5,298 nt of DNA from Nanobdellota archaeon (GTDB lineage: Archaea > Nanobdellota > Nanobdellia > Pacearchaeales > GW2011-AR1): contig JAHIVR010000163.1 in the NCBI GenBank assembly GCA_018816625.1, forward strand, positions 1 to 5,298. The letters are read 5' to 3'. Position numbers and translations under genes: made by a program. Position 1 is the first letter of the stretch. Each line of letters starts with the position of its first letter. Shown here one piece after another: positions 4,843 to 5,298 of the stretch. Under the pieces are notes generated by a model that saw only the letters and a list, made by a program, of their open reading frames with translations, was not told where the DNA came from and made no database searches.

Positions 4843-5298
4843 ATGTTTGAAGAAGGAATCCCAAAAAAATACATTCTACTCGGAATAATAATCCTCGTAG
4901 TAGGAGTTTATCTCGCAGGATATTTAACAGCACCAACAGAAGAATTCATAGAGAAGCCGATTGTTGGAAGGTATGTAACTACTGTTCACGGAGAGTGTAA
5001 ATGCACATTAGCATATATCCCCACCCCGGGTGACATCTATAATGGAAGCATCTTTGGGAAATTTGACGGAAGAATAGATTATGAAGGTGAAAAAGCGTAT
5101 TCAAATCTTACCATCATTATTGGAAATTTCACAGGTACGGTTTCTGGAGAATACAATGAAACCTATTTGGAAGGAATAATAGAAGGTACGGCAGACATTC
5201 TAGTTAATGGAAAAATCACAAAGATTGAAAAGAAAGGGTTAGAAATTCCTGTTTTAGCATGGGTTTTTGTTGGAGTGGTCATTTTAATTATTGTCATA
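4843..5298 (+). CDS. Two-helix membrane protein with Gly-rich glycosylatable ectodomain, partial
   Basis: The frame starts with ATG at 4843 and is still open at the window end after 152 codons, so the C-terminus is missing. I do not recognise the family. Residues 10-28 form an N-terminal membrane anchor (YILLGIIILVVGVYLAG). Residues of about 29-135 form an exterior domain, and a second membrane helix starts at about 137 (LAWVFVGVVILIIVI). The ectodomain contains a CKC pair (C52, C54), four sequons (N67, N88, N95, N105) and a regular glycine-spaced beta pattern: NGSIFGKFDGRIDYEG, then GNFTGTVSGEYNETYLEG and GIIEGTADILVNGKI. This alternation is typical of stacked beta-strand or beta-helix folds such as those of bactofilin-like proteins. 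No family link is claimed. It follows the other two membrane genes on the same strand and probably belongs to the same surface structure. Confidence 0.62.
   Translation, partial: MFEEGIPKKYILLGIIILVVGVYLAGYLTAPTEEFIEKPIVGRYVTTVHGECKCTLAYIPTPGDIYNGSIFGKFDGRIDYEGEKAYSNLTIIIGNFTGTVSGEYNETYLEGIIEGTADILVNGKITKIEKKGLEIPVLAWVFVGVVILIIVI

Overview
The window reads as AT-rich archaeal DNA. The grounds are TATA boxes about 25-30 bases upstream of start codons with almost no leader (genes at 3167 and 4843), a strong GAGGTGAT Shine-Dalgarno before the integrase, and exported proteins full of N-X-S/T sequons beside single membrane anchors. The lineage cannot be fixed from this sequence; a methanogen, a DPANN archaeon or one of their integrated elements would all fit.

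Left part (1-1421): a gene graveyard. A piece of GDP-mannose 4,6-dehydratase (gmd) enters from the window edge and loses its family sequence at about 260, just after its YxxxK motif. It runs into a decayed C-terminal end of an IS607-type serine recombinase (about 261-524, clearest from 360). At about 525 that gives way abruptly to the last two thirds of a type I restriction-modification specificity subunit (HsdS), which has lost the first part of its first target-recognition domain. Three gene remnants joined end to end indicate repeated insertion and deletion.

Middle (1422-2826): a 272-base non-coding stretch carries three ACTTTATTAGCA-like repeats about 20 bases apart and other small repeats. 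Next comes an intact leftward tyrosine recombinase with all its catalytic residues. A 209-base AT-rich divergent control region follows, with several dyads, a 16-base perfect palindrome built around a TATA box, and inverted copies of ATACTTAGG.

Right part (2827-5298): a rightward cluster of a small winged-helix regulator and three membrane proteins with no family I recognise. The first has a signal peptide, a glycosylatable beta-rich ectodomain, a long coiled coil and a C-terminal anchor, which is a spike-like architecture. The second has one N-terminal anchor and a cytoplasmic coiled coil. The third, cut by the window end, has a glycine-rich sequon-rich ectodomain between two membrane segments.

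Together, the integrase, divergent switch region, small regulator and surface-protein cluster look like one end of an integrated virus, plasmid or conjugative element next to a degraded host region. The function of the membrane trio is unknown and is the most novel content. A second reading is possible for the integrase: a tyrosine recombinase beside a truncated hsdS is also the layout of phase-variable specificity loci.
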